Positions 12,786 to 25,444 of a stretch of DNA of 64,000 nt are shown piece after piece. Positions within the stretch are counted from its first letter, which is position 1; each line of letters begins with the position of its first letter. Both the position numbers and the translations under genes were made by a program. Under the pieces are notes generated by a model, which worked only from the letters and a program-made list of their open reading frames with translations, made no database searches and was not told the origin of the DNA. This DNA is from Theristus sp. LFF4_11 (taxonomy: Eukaryota > Nematoda > Chromadorea > Monhysterida > Xyalidae), in contig JASANC010003956.1 of NCBI GenBank assembly GCA_030248135.1, positions 1-64,000 on the forward strand. Direction: 5' to 3'.

Positions 12786-13629
12786 TTTTTTTTTTTTTCT
12801 TCTTTAACATCCAATGCAAATAAAAAACGTGACTTAAATAACCACAATTCGCCCATGTTCTAAAGCAAAAAAAATACTTGGAAGTATGGAATTATTGGCA
12901 AACGCAATCCACTGCAGTAAATACCAAAAAAACACACATTGCGATGGTTTTCAAACTATGTATCCATCCAGTTTAACCAGTTTGTTTTCAACCAGTTCAG
13001 TTCCTTGCCAATTTTTTCATAGAAGTAGTGAGAGTGAGCATGCAATAAATCTTTGTTTTTATTCCATGTTGTTCAGCTACCCATTTTGTAAGTATGGCCT
13101 GGACTTAACGGTGTGCAGTTTGGACTACTGGAACTGGACCTAAGCTACTGGTGCCTGGTACAGTAAAATGTATGCAAATAGTGAATATCTAGAAGAGAAC
13201 TGCACGATCCATAAGTGAAGAAAAACGATTTGCCGTGAAGATTGAGATTGATTAAGATAAGCGAAAAGATGGCACAAAAAGTGCTGCAGTAATTAATGCA
13301 TGCATACTTATGATAACCACCTGAAATTTACACCCCATAAAAAATTGGAGAAAGCAGAAAGAAAAAATGCGGCAAACATCAGTGTGGAAACAAATGAAAA
13401 AGAAAATGAAAAGTATGTACGTTTTCGATTTACAATGCTTTCGATTAATAAATATGCATCCAGTGAACTGTATCATGATCCGCTTAATTATATTCTAGCA
13501 TTCTTGGACGGAAATGCAAATTGAATGTCAGAGAATGAAAGATACACCGCACAGACCGCAAGTTCAGCCACCCTGTGTAAAATGCAAATGAAATGGTGCG
13601 ATTTTTTGCATCTAGTACATATTGGCATC

Positions 13630-14387
13630 TACAGGGTAGGGTGTTTCAGAAGTAGTGGGTAGGTGTTTGACGCGTTATTTCTCGAGTTGTGTTGAAGCAT
13701 ATTCAATCAAATTTTAGACAGTTGTTCAAAAAAGTTCAACTTAGATATGTGAAAATTTCAGAGAAATTCATTTACCTGCACATGAATGACAGAGCAAAAC
13801 ACAAAGAAACTCAAAAATGGACTAGAAAATCCAGATCACGCGATACCGTCAGAAAACAAAGGACAACACTCAATGCAAACATTCAACAGAACACTTAAAA
13901 TGTGTATGGCGATAACAGCAAACATTAACAACAACGACAACAGTCAACTCAATCAAATTTCTCAAAGTGTCCACCATGAGCCTCAATGCATCGCTTGCAC
14001 CTATCCGTCACGGCCAAAACCGCCTTCTCGCACGCATGTACGCTGGCGGCATCGATGCGAAGGCCTCGGAGATGAATTGTTTCAGCTGGACGATGATTGC
14101 CGATTAAAAAACATTTCGTATTCATGCATGCAACGATTCGGCCGCATACAAGCTAATGTTTCACCCGGTTCCAACCAAGTACCCACAGTTGCGTGCTGAA
14201 ATCAATGTTTTTGTGGGTTTTGCTCTGTCATTCGTGTGCAGTTGAATAAATTTCTCTGAAATTTTGCACAAATCTAAGTTGAACTTTCCTGAACAACTGT
14301 CTAAAATTTCATTAAATATAGTTCAACACAACACGAGAAATAACGCGTCAAACACCTACCCACTACTTCTGAAACACCCTGTAGTAT
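13630..14387 (-). mobile_element. Mariner-like element, mostly deleted, with transposase tail
   Basis: The inverted ends acagggtagggtgtttcag and ctgaaacaccctgt extend inward through gaagtagtgggtaggtg and a matching inner stretch, and TA dinucleotides flank both ends as in Tc1/mariner insertions. Reading the minus strand near 14060-13960 gives DRCKRCIEAHGGHFE, the characteristic C-terminal end of mariner-type transposases. Most of the transposase, including the catalytic region, is absent, so the copy is non-autonomous. Confidence 0.8.
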
Positions 14388-14689
14388 CAGAAAAATATAA
14401 ATTATAACGCTACAACAAAACGTCACATAACAATGCCAATCCAAACGTTCTTTTTTATTTAGTGATGACGCGGACCCAGCATTTTTTAAAATTTTAATGA
14501 CAAATAACGGGCAATTACGTTGTATTAGTTATTATTGTCAAGAGACACAACTTTAAACGAAACGAATTAACCCCATCGTATATATAACGTAGATTATGTT
14601 CATACGAATATTTTTTTTGTAAAAAACTTTGCTTCCGCACAGGGGCAATGTTTTTTTTGTTTGGGCTGAAAATTGATGAAAGGCTAAGT

Positions 14690-14800
14690 TTGTCCTTCCC
14701 AAGTAAGCGACTGAAATTTCAGCTCAAACGGTCCAACCGTTGGCGAGTTAGAGCGATTCAAAGTTGTACCCACTACTTTTGGACCACTCTGTGTATGAAT
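14690..14800. mobile_element. Mariner-type end fragment
   Basis: The stretch ending cccactacttttggacc, followed by actctgtgta, resembles the terminus of the element at 13630-14387 with many changes. Only this end is visible. Confidence 0.5.
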
Positions 14801-15889
14801 TTGATTATGATAATTAACATAAAAAAGCGTGAGCCAAACATTCCGGCGCAAGCCAAGCTTTCTCATTGCCTCCCTCCTTTAATTAACAGGCTTTCTAACT
14901 GTTGCAAAGGTTGCGGAGCTGTGCAACGCGAAACAGCAAATAACATGTTGTATTATATGTGCTTGCGTTAACAGTACTCAGCTTGTTTACTGATACAGAC
15001 ACATTTTGTTGTGTTGATTGATACACACATTGATACGGCTGTTTTGTTGCCGTTTCAAACTTGGATAACAAACACAAAGAAACATAAAAAAAACATTTTT
15101 TGAGAAAATTGCGTCATTTAGCCCCAATTCTCAACCAATGAGCTAACACAAAGGTTGGATGTGTCTACTATTTTCGGTGACAAAAATTATCCTACTCAGA
15201 ATGGTCACAAGATTACACTTGAGGTCTCTGTTCCAACGATGTTCAATTGTTGGCAAACTTAAAAAGCAAAAGGGACATGGAAATGTTAAACAGAAAACTG
15301 TGCATAATCCACAAAGTAGGCCTCCTCCCTGTGTGTCGTTAATAAAATAATGGCGACGACACTGCGTAATAAATAGATCGGTTATAAATAAAATACTGAA
15401 AAACATATCGTTGCCGTTGCTTCATGAAGGAGATATCTGCACAAAACTACTGAGTGCCAGCCCGAATGGGCATATTAGATACAATGATTCGGTTGCTAGG
15501 ATATACTAAGCATATAAAATAAATTGCCTGGACACGTTTGTGGTCGCATGCAGGATAACTGTGAAAGAGACTTTGGAGATGATGGCGCTAACCGATCCGA
15601 CAAAAGAAACAAATTGTGATTTGTGTTCCGGAGATGCAATTACGAGATAGGTCATCGACAGCAAACAGTAGAACCGTATTTCAAATGAGAAAACAGTACA
15701 TGGTGTCTGAAACCACACTCCCAATGCTGCATCTCGAGTTTGGATCAACACAGTCAGGTTAAAAAAATTGTTTGAGAAACTTTTTGAGAAACAGAAATTT
15801 CTGTCCGTTTGTTTTGTGTGGGTAGACAGTGAGCTTTTGATGGAAAAATACTTTTTTTTTAATTTAATTGTTCCCGCACCGGCTCCGGA

Positions 15890-16065
15890 AACCATAAGGT
15901 ACCAAACTCCGGCGGAAATGGGCAATTCTGCCCCGAGCCCTATTTACCCTCGGCTCTGGAGGGAGCAGACCATTAGATGTTTCTCCATTATGTGTCTTGT
16001 CCACAGCGGGATTCGAACTTCCACCTGCAGAACAGCAGACAGAAGTCCTGCACCTGCGCTACATA
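15890..16065 (-). mobile_element. tRNA-derived SINE
   Basis: On the minus strand the head reads gtagcgcaggtgcaggac, which fits a pol III A box, and about 30 bases later gttcgaatcccgc, a canonical B box. The cloverleaf is not complete enough for a functional tRNA, and the similarity runs on into an unrelated body containing tagggctcggggcag. This architecture fits a tRNA-derived SINE. Confidence 0.65.
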
Positions 16066-16199
16066 GACGTTTTATGATTTGCGATTTATAAGATGAAGAC
16101 CAATTTTCATTTGCAGCCGTTTTCATGGGAAGGAAACTTTGTTTCGAAAAAGAACGACGGCGGTCGCCTGGTAGGCGGTGCAAGAGATACTAATCGGTT

Positions 16200-16730
16200 C
16201 CAGGGGGGGGGGCAAACAGGTGTCAAGCATGAACACACAGTGATCAACAGATAATTTAAACAAAATGAGAACATAAAAATTTTGAACAAGAAAAACAACA
16301 GAGCCACATTATATCAACGTTCAAAACAGGTCACAAAACATTAGACTGAAGCCTGCTGACAAAGGTTAGCCAAGTTTTTATCAATGCATTTGATAACTCG
16401 AGAACAAAGAAACAAAAGGTGCCTAATGTCGCACTGAAGTGCAATTGATAAATAACTGATAACGGATCTGGCCAAAGTTATAAGTTTTTTTGACAAAATA
16501 TCAGATAGTTGCGTTTTTGACAAACGTGTTTTATGAACAAGCAGAAAACGCGTCATTGCAGAAAACGTCTTTTTGGTTGATGAAATATTTTTCATTGCAC
16601 AGTATTTTTATTGTGGTTAATCAACTCCTTGTTCGATGGTACCCCCTGGTCTTCTTTGTGCCTCGTTGGATGGGTGGGTGACGGGCTTCAGCTCCAGTGA
16701 CGATACCCACGTCGTGACCAAAGTACGTAT
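16200..16730. other. Non-coding stretch
   Basis: Between the SINE and the foldback element I see no gene or repeat beyond a short G-run at 16203-16212. Confidence 0.4.
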
Positions 16731-17908
16731 TAGAGTAGTATTAGAGGGATTCGAAAGTTTCACAGAAATCTCTCGCGTCTCTCTACTGCAAAGTTTGTCT
16801 TTTTTATTAATTATGAAATTGTGAACGTTGCCTCCCTCCAGATGCAAGCCAAACAATTTTGCAAGTTTATATGTTAAATTTTATGAACATATTAACAAAC
16901 TTCTTTCAACGACAAACATTCGTTTTAAAAAGTTGCTCTGAAAAGCCACACCCGACAACAATCTAGGCGACTACCGTTCAAATTGTAAATTAATGAACGA
17001 TGTTTATCAACCTTATTTTACAGTCAACCGCCAAGCCTCCCGGCGTCACAGGGCTACCGTCATGCAACACCCGACCCCCAGGTAGATTGCAACAATATGT
17101 AACGTTTTGTCAATAAAAATGCAAACAGTTTTGAAGCCAAGCTTGATCACCATCCTATAAAGCGCAGAAGCCTTCACAGTGAACCACTAACTCGTCAAAA
17201 ACACTGAACAATAAGAGAACCGCCAACTTCACACGTTCTGAACCAAATAAGTAAGTAAGAAAGTATTATCGGTATTATTTGCTCTACCTCCTTTTTTATT
17301 ATTCAAATCGAATCATTTTTTTGCAATCACCAAATAGTTGTCTTAAAAGTGATGCATATGATCGTCCAGACCACAACTCTTCTCTTGTCAGAACAATGCA
17401 TGATCACCAAGCTGCGCTACGAAACGTCTTCGCGGTAACGCATTGGCGCGAACTGAAAGAATCGCATGATCAAAGCAAACAAAACAGTGTTGCCGTGCAA
17501 AATGATATGGCCACGACTATTGCAAATCTGCGTGGGCTCTTGGCCCACGCAAGTTCTGTAATAGAGAACTTGTTTGCGCAGTTAGATAGGGGTATAACTT
17601 TTTTCTAAATTTCCCCTTTTCCTTTTGCTTGCACTGACATGAAATTTCACTCCTAAAATTTACTTAATTGTTCATGAGTATATTCACACACTTTGGTTGT
17701 AAACAAAACAAACGAATGTTTGTCGTTGAAAGAATGTTGATAATACAGTATGTTCATACAATTTTTCAAATAAAATTGCAAAATTGTTTGGCTTGCATAC
17801 AGAGGGAGGCAAGGTTCACAATTTTATAATTAATGAAAAAGACAAACTTTGCAGTAGAGAGACGCGAGAGATTTTTGCGACACTTTCGCATCCCTCTAAT
17901 AGTACTCC
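16730..17908. repeat. Foldback element, about 200-base inverted arms
   Basis: Bases at about 16735-16945 recur inverted at about 17690-17908. Shared landmarks are gagacgcgagagatttttg-like, gcaaagtttgtc, aattgtttggcttgca and aacgaatgtttgtcgttg. Similarity is high but not perfect. The interior (16950-17690) contains two exon-like segments on the plus strand. It may be a foldback element that captured exons, an unusual transposon with its own gene, or two inserts flanking real exons. Confidence 0.75.
17024..17594 (+). CDS. Candidate two-exon coding segment inside foldback
   Basis: Two exon-like pieces, 17024-17081 and about 17338-17594, are bounded by ttattttacag and accaaatag acceptors and by a CAGGTAGAT donor. 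Joined in phase 2 they give an open frame of about 100 residues rich in Gln, His, Asn and Ala with helical character, for example AVQNDMATTIANLRGLL. A donor near 17594 (ggggtataac) suggests it continues. No family is recognised. It could be upstream exons of the spectrin-repeat gene at 27.7 kb, skipping the opposite-strand gene between them, or a gene of the surrounding element. Confidence 0.4.
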
Positions 17909-18429
17909 CCTCCGGGAGTAGCCCTAAGATGCAATTTTTTTTGTATAAAATTATGGTTTTTCGCATTCAAAAAACATAACATAATTTGCGTTCAGTAACC
18001 TTACTCCTCCCCTTCCCCTTTTTGCAACCTGCAGGTGCTGAAAAAAGCATGTTGAGCAATCTTGTAGATGACGGACTCTGATTATTCATTGTATTATGCG
18101 GTGTGCAAGTTGTCTGGTTGTTTTGGCTTTCATCTATACTTTTCGCGTCGTTGTCCATTTCAGAACATTTTTTTGTAGCAATAAAGTTAAAAATACATTG
18201 CTCAAAATGTTTCATTTAACTGAAAACGATTTAGGTATATCAAACACAAAAAAACGAGGTACCGCACAAACGGAACAGTAAGAATCTCTTTTTTTTGTTG
18301 CAAAACTCTTGACATGCAAATAAGACATCACACCATCCACAAATTACCAGAAAACCTTAGTGTAGTTCAAAAAAAAACAAAACAAAAACAAAACATCAGC
18401 ACCGCAGTAAAAAAACTAAATAACAAGTA

Positions 18430-20530
18430 TCATAGTTGTGCATTCAAAATCACTGAAAGGGTGCAAAATAACAACGACCCATAGGTAAACACCCGATAAC
18501 AGCAGCCGTTGGAATAATTGATCATGGTGACTGATTGTTGGTTTTCGTACGGTTGATGTGTCGCGGTTCCCTCCACAACTGTAAACCCCATTCGCCATTC
18601 GTTCATATTTTCGGACGACACTACTTTCTGTTTGTTCACCAGGTGTTTTCGACCGTCGAAATCGACAATTTGTCTGGGCGACGCGGCACGATCCGAAACA
18701 GGACTTGTTCGATCAGCCTGTAAGTGACGTGAGCGCGCGTGCGATTTACCTAAGTCGGCGTTACCAACAAAGCCACCGATGGCCGGCTTTTTGGAACCAG
18801 TCGATTCACTGCCTGTCTGGCCTTTGGCCAATTTGGCGCATTCGGCCGGATAATAACCGCCAGTGAGATTCGCAGAAGCAGCGAGCTCATAAAGCCGTTG
18901 AAACGTGAACATCGAGTACTGACGCATGAACTCGGCCGCGTCTGTGTCGCATAGGTGCGCCATCGTGTCCGTTTCACAGTTGATCTTGCACATCACGTAC
19001 GCGCAGATACTCGCCATGCTTTGTCGCTGCTCTACGAGATTGTCGGTTTTCATCGCAATTTGCAAGTTTAAACTGGCTGTATTAAGCGTCGCATTTGAGC
19101 CACAGGTCGGCTGGCAGCTGAAAAAATCATGCCGAAACGCGTATGAGTGGTTTGTGAGAGAACGCTGAAAACTAGTTGATTTGAGGTTGGCCTACATAAG
19201 TCACAAAATATATAGGGCGTTAATTAAAGTTAACTTCACGCTCTTTACTGGTTTCTTCTTCTTTGCCCGTTTTTCTTGGTAACATTGCGGCCTCTGACCC
19301 GAAGAGTTGCGCCCCGTTCAATTCCGGCCCGAATATTTTTGGCCCGGACGATTCCCGCATGAATATTTCCGGTCCGGACGATTCCGGCTCGGCGAATTTT
19401 CCCCAGAACGACCGATAAACTGCTGGGAGTTGGGAGGATTGATTTTTTCGCATTCCACAGTCAACCAACCAACGGTACAGGTGGTTTACTATTGCTCGAG
19501 AAACATTCGCCAGGCCGGAATTGTCCGAGCCCGAATTCTCCGGGCCGCAATTGAACGGGCCGCAATGAGCGGGCTGCAACTCTTCAGGACGCAATTGAAG
19601 AGCCGCAATTGAACATACGTCTGCGTGAATTAACGCAAATGGGCTAAGTTTTGTCCTATTGGATTCGGATTTCACATTCTCCCATTCCCATTCCGTGACT
19701 TATGAAGCTTCACGTTGATTTGATACATGCACAGTAATTGTAATAAATTAGTAATATTGTAAACGACGAAAAAAAATGTTTTTTATGAATATTTTATATA
19801 GAGCTGAATAAATAACTAATTAATTGATCATAATACATACCTGTATTTCACTGTAGCAGCGTACTGATTCACGCAATTCTGGTTGCTGACAAACTGCTGT
19901 ATGTGATTGCGGCAAACGAAATTAATTGTCGCTGAGAAGTGCGACTGTTGCTTATCATGCGACTTCAGTGTGCAGTTGTTCATGCACGGACGACTCCGCT
20001 GTGCGGCGCTACAGTACTTTTGCATCGTACCGGTGCTGACGCCGCCCGCTGCACTTGGATCGAGCAGCATATGTGCGTTGATGCCGTCAATCGGTTTGCC
20101 GAACATTTGAACCATACTGGCCAGGAAGCAACGCTGGTCGCACGTCATTGTTGGATCGTTTGAGTCCCTTTTTGCACGAAAAAGTGGCTAAATTCTCATC
20201 AAACACAGCAATATTCTACCAATGCAGACCACCAACAACAACAAAAAAGTGAGAGACTACACTTACTGACGAAATCGTCGAGCACGCTGCTGACGACGAA
20301 ATCGTTTTTCCTTGTGCTGTTCTGCTGAACATGGAAAGGATACACTGCGATTCAACCAGAACTCTCAAGAACTGCTGTATCGAAGTTTTAAAACTAAAAT
20401 GAAAAAAAAACGAAAATCACGAACCAATCGTTGGAAGCCACTGGCCAGTGATCACCAGCGCAAGCATTACCGCCAATTGTATCTGAGCTGGCCGAATCCT
20501 CTTCACCATTATGATCGCTGTATTCGCCAT
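18430..20530 (-). CDS. Secreted Cys-rich protein, CPG4-like
   Basis: Two clear exons are 20187-19841 and 19117-18430, joined in phase 2 (donor CAGGTATGT, acceptor TTTTTCAG). A candidate first exon at 20530-20425 encodes a signal-peptide-like start with a hydrophobic core (AVMLALVITGQWL), but its junction to the next exon is not resolved. Cysteines pair in short spacings (CDQRC, CMNNC, CQPTC, CAYVMCKINC), resembling the nematode chondroitin-proteoglycan-4 fold. Asn-X-Thr sites are present. The C-terminus ends in a hydrophobic stretch (FTYGSLLFCTLSVILNAQL), suggesting a GPI or membrane anchor. I infer an extracellular or surface protein; the CPG4 assignment rests on cysteine pattern only. A 33-base GT...AG segment near 18752-18720 is in frame and may be retained or removed. 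Confidence 0.7.
19140..19830. other. Intron of the Cys-rich gene, with Cys/Gly-like low-complexity repeats
   Basis: The intron contains an imperfect short repeat built on ttccggcccg/cgggccgcaa motifs at about 19310-19600, in both orientations. The resulting minus-strand open frame (19220-19675) is repetitive and has no splice support, so I do not call it a gene. Confidence 0.45.
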
Positions 20531-20559
20531 TGTAACCGCAGCGAATGAGTCATTTCACA

Positions 20560-21670
20560 TGCTGTCCTTAAGTGTCATCAGTTCTATCCATATTGTCCAA
20601 TTGATGTTTTCAAGAAAAGACAGCTTGCGTTGCAATTAGTTCCGCTGCGGTCATCAGCGTTGTCAACGTGCTACCGTGATAAACATATTATGATGCGAGA
20701 CTGCGACGACGCCACCCAGTGCCACCACCACCGTCGTTGCCGACGCATAATCGCCCAGAAAATTGGAGGAAATGATCGCGTAAGTGCGTCTGCTTCGAAA
20801 ACTTGACAGCATTACCATTGCTTATCGCGGCACGCGCACACACGCTGCGTTTTACTAAGCGGCGTGTCACGGTCGTCTGTTTAGCTCTCTCGCGCGCGCG
20901 CGCAAATAATCGACTCTGACGGGATGTACTACTTTGTGAAACGGTTTCACTTGGAATCCTTCATTTAGATACCGCCGGCAGATATTTTTGTGTATCACCG
21001 ACACTCGCAGCGGACATCACATTACGCGCTTATTTGTATGCTCAACAGCAGAAATGGGGCGGTGCCGGTAGTCGGTTTTTTTTATGCGCAAACGTGGATA
21101 TATATGGTGGCGAAGTGAAAACGACCGTGAGTTCGCAAGCACAAAACAGCAAATAGGCCCTTAAGAAGAGATGGCACTCTATTGCCGAACACAACAAAAT
21201 TGCCAGTTGAGCGTATAATTTTAAAGGCCACACACGCGTGTACAAAAAATGTCTTATGACATTTTAAAAACGAAATGAACAGCGACCACCGGGAAAACGG
21301 GGCAACTAAAACGGCACTCTAACATATATCTACACGTATGCCACACACCCGCAGGTCATCTAGCGCCGCCAATCCATCTGTTTAGCGTTAACAGGCAAAG
21401 CAGCATTCGAAAAATGGGGACACACTGAAATTAGCTAAACACAGCGAAGCAAAAGCGATTAAAACAGGCAGGCGTTTGTCGGCAGTGGAACGGACGCAAA
21501 ATAGCATAGGCATAAGCAGTGACAGGACAGTGCGTTGCGCCGCTTGAACACATACAGTGTCGACTCAACAACAACACACACACACGGCCAACTTTTGGTG
21601 ACAGCCGTGCATGTATGGTTACTAGAACTGGCATACACATCGTATGTGTCCATGCACTTGCAGCCAATCA
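20560..21670. other. Upstream flank of the Cys-rich gene, no gene seen
   Basis: This is the likely 5' regulatory region of the minus-strand Cys-rich gene. It has a CG-dinucleotide run at about 20888-20902 and scattered CA-rich stretches. No recognisable coding sequence is present. Confidence 0.4.
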
Positions 21671-21677
21671 TTTTGTA

Positions 21678-21955
21678 CGGAATGGCCGAGTAAACATGGC
21701 AGCTTTTTTCAGGGTGCAAGGAGCGCGCGAAATTTGAATGAAAGGAAAAAGACGATCAGAAACCCAATTGTGTGTGAGATTTGACGTGTCTTTTCAAGCT
21801 ATCTGATTCTTCATGCGATTCTGTTCATTCTTTCGCCTTTGCCCACACGATTGGGAATTATCTTGGCATTCTTGTTAAAAACAACTCCTAGTTTTCGACT
21901 GATCCTGCCTTGATGGAGAATACAAGGACTGCCTTATTTATTCGGCCATACTGTA
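21678..21955. mobile_element. MITE of the ggccgartaaa family, copy 1
   Basis: It starts ggaatggccgagtaaa and ends atttattcggccatac, a terminal inverted repeat. The body (gggtgcaaggagcgcgcg, then cccaattgtgtgtg and aatacaaggactgcc) matches the copy at 56489-56766 along its length. It has no coding capacity. Confidence 0.85.
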
Positions 21956-21959
21956 CATG

Positions 21960-24900
21960 CGCGCGTGCGCGTGAGTGAAGCGCGCGTGCAACACAGACGC
22001 TGGAAACGACGCACAATAAACTTGCTGGCGCACACGCACGCACAAAAATGCGCCAAAAACCCACACGACGTGTGCCACATGTGGCCGAAATTGCACACGC
22101 GCCTGTGCATATCCACAAAGCGCTCGCGTATAATCGTGTTGACGAAAGCGCCAACACAGCTAATAAAGCTAATTTGAAACTTGAACCATGAAACTGCTAT
22201 ACGTGTAGCACCCGCGCGCACCCTATTATACTTCCTGTGCGAATGGTGATAGTACGATCAGGGAAATCAGTCTGTGTTATCTTTTTTGCAAACAAAAAGC
22301 TACACAAAAACAGACGAAGCTCGCCAAACGAGGGTGCTGTGAAAGACGAAAGGAATGTTATGTATGCACATGTTATGTATGAGATGTGTTCAAAACAGTG
22401 GTGGTATCAAACAGGATAAAATTGGATGCGACTGATACTCAAGGTACAGCAGTGCCAGAATCAACACAGGTTTCAAAAATAATCATCAAAGCTAGACACA
22501 TTTAAACGAAGCAAAAAAATGTCGTTACAAAACTAAATCCGGTCGCAGCAAGCTTTACGCACACGAATCAGTAAACAGCTAATGGAATGATTTACATATA
22601 GATGCACGTCTACCACCATACTAAGCCAGCAGATTATTTTGCGTGGTCGCAAAGAAAGGCATTTTGCGATGTGAATGTACATGGAGGCCGGGTTACGGTC
22701 CGATTTTTCTACCTTTTGGTGTCTGCATGTTACGAAAGATCAGAACACTCGAATGGCCTCGCGACCACCATCAAAAGCAGCGTGTAACTATGCAAAACAT
22801 CACAGAAACGTGTATGTATACATCATCCAATGATCAGACGACGCATATTGCTTCTGTTGGACGGTGTTTGCGAAACACCACAGCGGCATCAAGCAAATTC
22901 GCCCGTTCGCAACCAACGTACGGAAGCAGTCACCCGAATTACAAAGCTCGAGCTGGAGCGTGTATTATTCTATGATCATGATAGGTACATACATACATAC
23001 AATACAATGTATGCGTATTGCACGTTGTTGACGCCTGCTTGTGCCGCTACACGCAGTTTCAATATTAAAGGACGGACGGCGTCATTGGATCCAGCAGACA
23101 CATGAAACAACACTTTGCATCAGATGAATGATATGGCCGCCTCGCCGCATGTGTTCCTCGAATGGAAATCGCCTCGAAATGGAGAAATGAGAAAATTCGA
23201 ATGTTCCATCTTCCCTATTCTGGTGTGTGATACTAGAATACCGAGAAATAGCAACATGTAAGCCGCTTGCGCACGTAAAATGATAACTTCCCATTACTAC
23301 ACCATGTATTTTGGTTTCAATGGTGCAGTGTTGGCGCTAATGCGTAAAACAGCGCATTTCCCTTCATGTTCATTTGACGACAGTTTGATGACCCAAACGA
23401 GAAGGAACAGCACAAGTGATTAACGTCTGGCACCATCACATGAAACGGCAAGCCACGCAAATGTGCAATTTTGACTGGCAATGATATCGACCAACATACA
23501 TGTAGTAGCCAGTAGCGCACGCAGACGATGACTGATGGTGCAATGTGGTGGAACCTGTCAAACGGTATTTGACATTTGCGTGATCTGAAGTGGGATGCAA
23601 ATTAGAAAACGTCGAATTCCACAAAGTTGTGTGCCAGTCAACGCAAAGAGACACAACAGCGCCCGTACACGCACGCACATACACAGTATATGCAACGAAG
23701 CATTTATATGGACAGAAAGTGTCGACTGCGATAACGACCGCAATAAATTTTAACATGAGTTTCCGCACACTTTCAGCTCCGTAGTCCAACGGTAACTAGT
23801 CGATCTGCAGAATACAGCAAAGCGTTTGTGCTACATTAGGTTAGCCACAAATGAAGACAAAAAAAACAGTGATCGCGTTTCCAACAAAACATCAAATGAC
23901 GTTCACAAAGAGAGCCATTCCAGTGCGTGAAATCAAGTCGCTTCGCAATTGGAATTACGACACAGAAGGCGACAGAGAACGTACATGTACAATTGTATCT
24001 GTCATGTCGCTCAACACAATACAGATATAGAGGGTTAAAAACAAATAACCACAACCCTAACAGACCATGCGACAACAGATACAATTTTGCAGTGTGCCTT
24101 CTCGCTTGCAGTGCCGCGCCATTGCGCTTTTTACAGTGAAAAGCATGTGTCGTACAGTGACGAATAAAAATGTATTCACTGAGCGACTTATAGCAAAAAA
24201 TGCTTTAAGGCAAGCAACTAAACAACTTATGGATATACATACATGCATGTGTACATAGTCTGTTCGCTCTGGTGTCGTTGGTTATCACTAACACCAAAGA
24301 CTATTTTGCTGTTCAATAAACGCTTTGTGTCCGTACATTTATCGCGAGCTGGTAAAAAATGCCTTCCCGAAAAGCATATTGACTGACTTTACTAGCGATT
24401 GTGCGCGTTTAGTGTGCAAAAACGTGTAGCTGCGCCGTACGATACCTCGAACTTGAACAACAACAACAACTGGGCAACATGGCCACACATGGCGAAGTTT
24501 ACTGAAAACGGCAATTTTGCTCGGAGTGCAACGACCGCAGCCGCAGAAAAACTTTTGTCGTGCCGGAAGAAATATTACCGGGCCTGGAGACAGTCGCTCA
24601 TTTCATCATCATGACCATGAGCGGCAAAAAAGAACACGTATTATACGGCGTAGAAGCCTTCAGATTTGCCAAATCACTGCATTGCGGCGGTGTACCGAAC
24701 ACGTTCCGAAAGACCGGGACTACGAAAGTGAAATCACGACATGAATTGATGATGCCGCTGGAATGAGAGCCAAGCACACACACTCGTGCAGCTTCGTTTC
24801 GTGCAGGCACAAAAAGTGTGATTATATTTGCAGCACATACACTGTAGAGGACTGAATAATTTAAGAAAGACAATTTCAACAGGGGAAGCGAGTGTCACTT

Positions 24901-25370
24901 TAGTGCCAAATGCGTGCACGTGCATGTGCGAAAGGTTCCCAGCGCAAATCGAGTTTTCTTTTAGCAACGTTGCAAGCTGAATCACAAGTGTTGCATCAAC
25001 ACGGTGCAAGACAGTTTAGGTGACGGTCTTCTTTCTTCCTAAAACATCGTTTCCTTGATATTATATATACAAAACTACGTACATGTGCGTCTGAACTATG
25101 TACGCATGTTGCTGTGAGGCTTTCTGTAAAGATAAAATTATCCAGTTGAACTACGTTTCAGTTTTACAATCATAGGTCGACTATTGGTTTAATAATATTG
25201 GATGTCAACTAAGAACGCTAATTCTCGTTTTCATTAAATTGCTAAGAACGGCCCATTTCTTAGCAATTGACGTCCCTGAAAATATAGTGTTTTTATACAT
25301 TGTGCTTCTGACAAAATAATGAGCCGAGTTAAGACAGGGTATACGATCACATTTCCCCGAGCACAACATC
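21960..25370. other. Long intergenic region without supported genes
   Basis: Many short frames exist on both strands but none has splice sites, codon bias or recognisable similarity. The only one that gave pause is an 80-odd-residue frame ending at 24766, discussed under rejected items. The region contains short CA/GT-rich and ATAC runs (for example 22985-23010). Confidence 0.45.
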
Positions 25371-25373
25371 GAG

Positions 25374-25444
25374 CTCAGGCTTAGGCTTAGCTCAGGCTTA
25401 GGCTTAGATTTAGGCTTAGGCTTAGGCGCAGGATTAGGCTTAGT
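25374..25444. repeat. Interstitial telomere-like (TTAGGC)n block
   Basis: Roughly eleven units of ttaggc, some with one-base changes (ctcagg, ttagat, gcgcag, ggatta), lie in direct orientation. TTAGGC is the telomere unit of nematodes. The block is internal, so it is an interstitial telomeric sequence. Confidence 0.85.

Noticed and set aside
15890..16065. A functional tRNA gene on the minus strand.
   Set aside because: A and B boxes are present but the arms do not pair as a cloverleaf and similarity continues past the tRNA-like part, which fits a SINE.
19220..19675. Minus-strand 151-codon frame with repeated SSGP/NSGP-like residues.
   Set aside because: It lies in an intron of the Cys-rich gene and derives from a simple ttccggcccg repeat; no splice or start evidence.
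24480..24766. Plus-strand frame of about 84 residues ending GTTKVKSRHELMMPLE, with a protein-like composition.
   Set aside because: No start codon in good position, no splice sites, no family recognised, and it lies in a region otherwise lacking genes. It could be a conserved exon, but I cannot support it.
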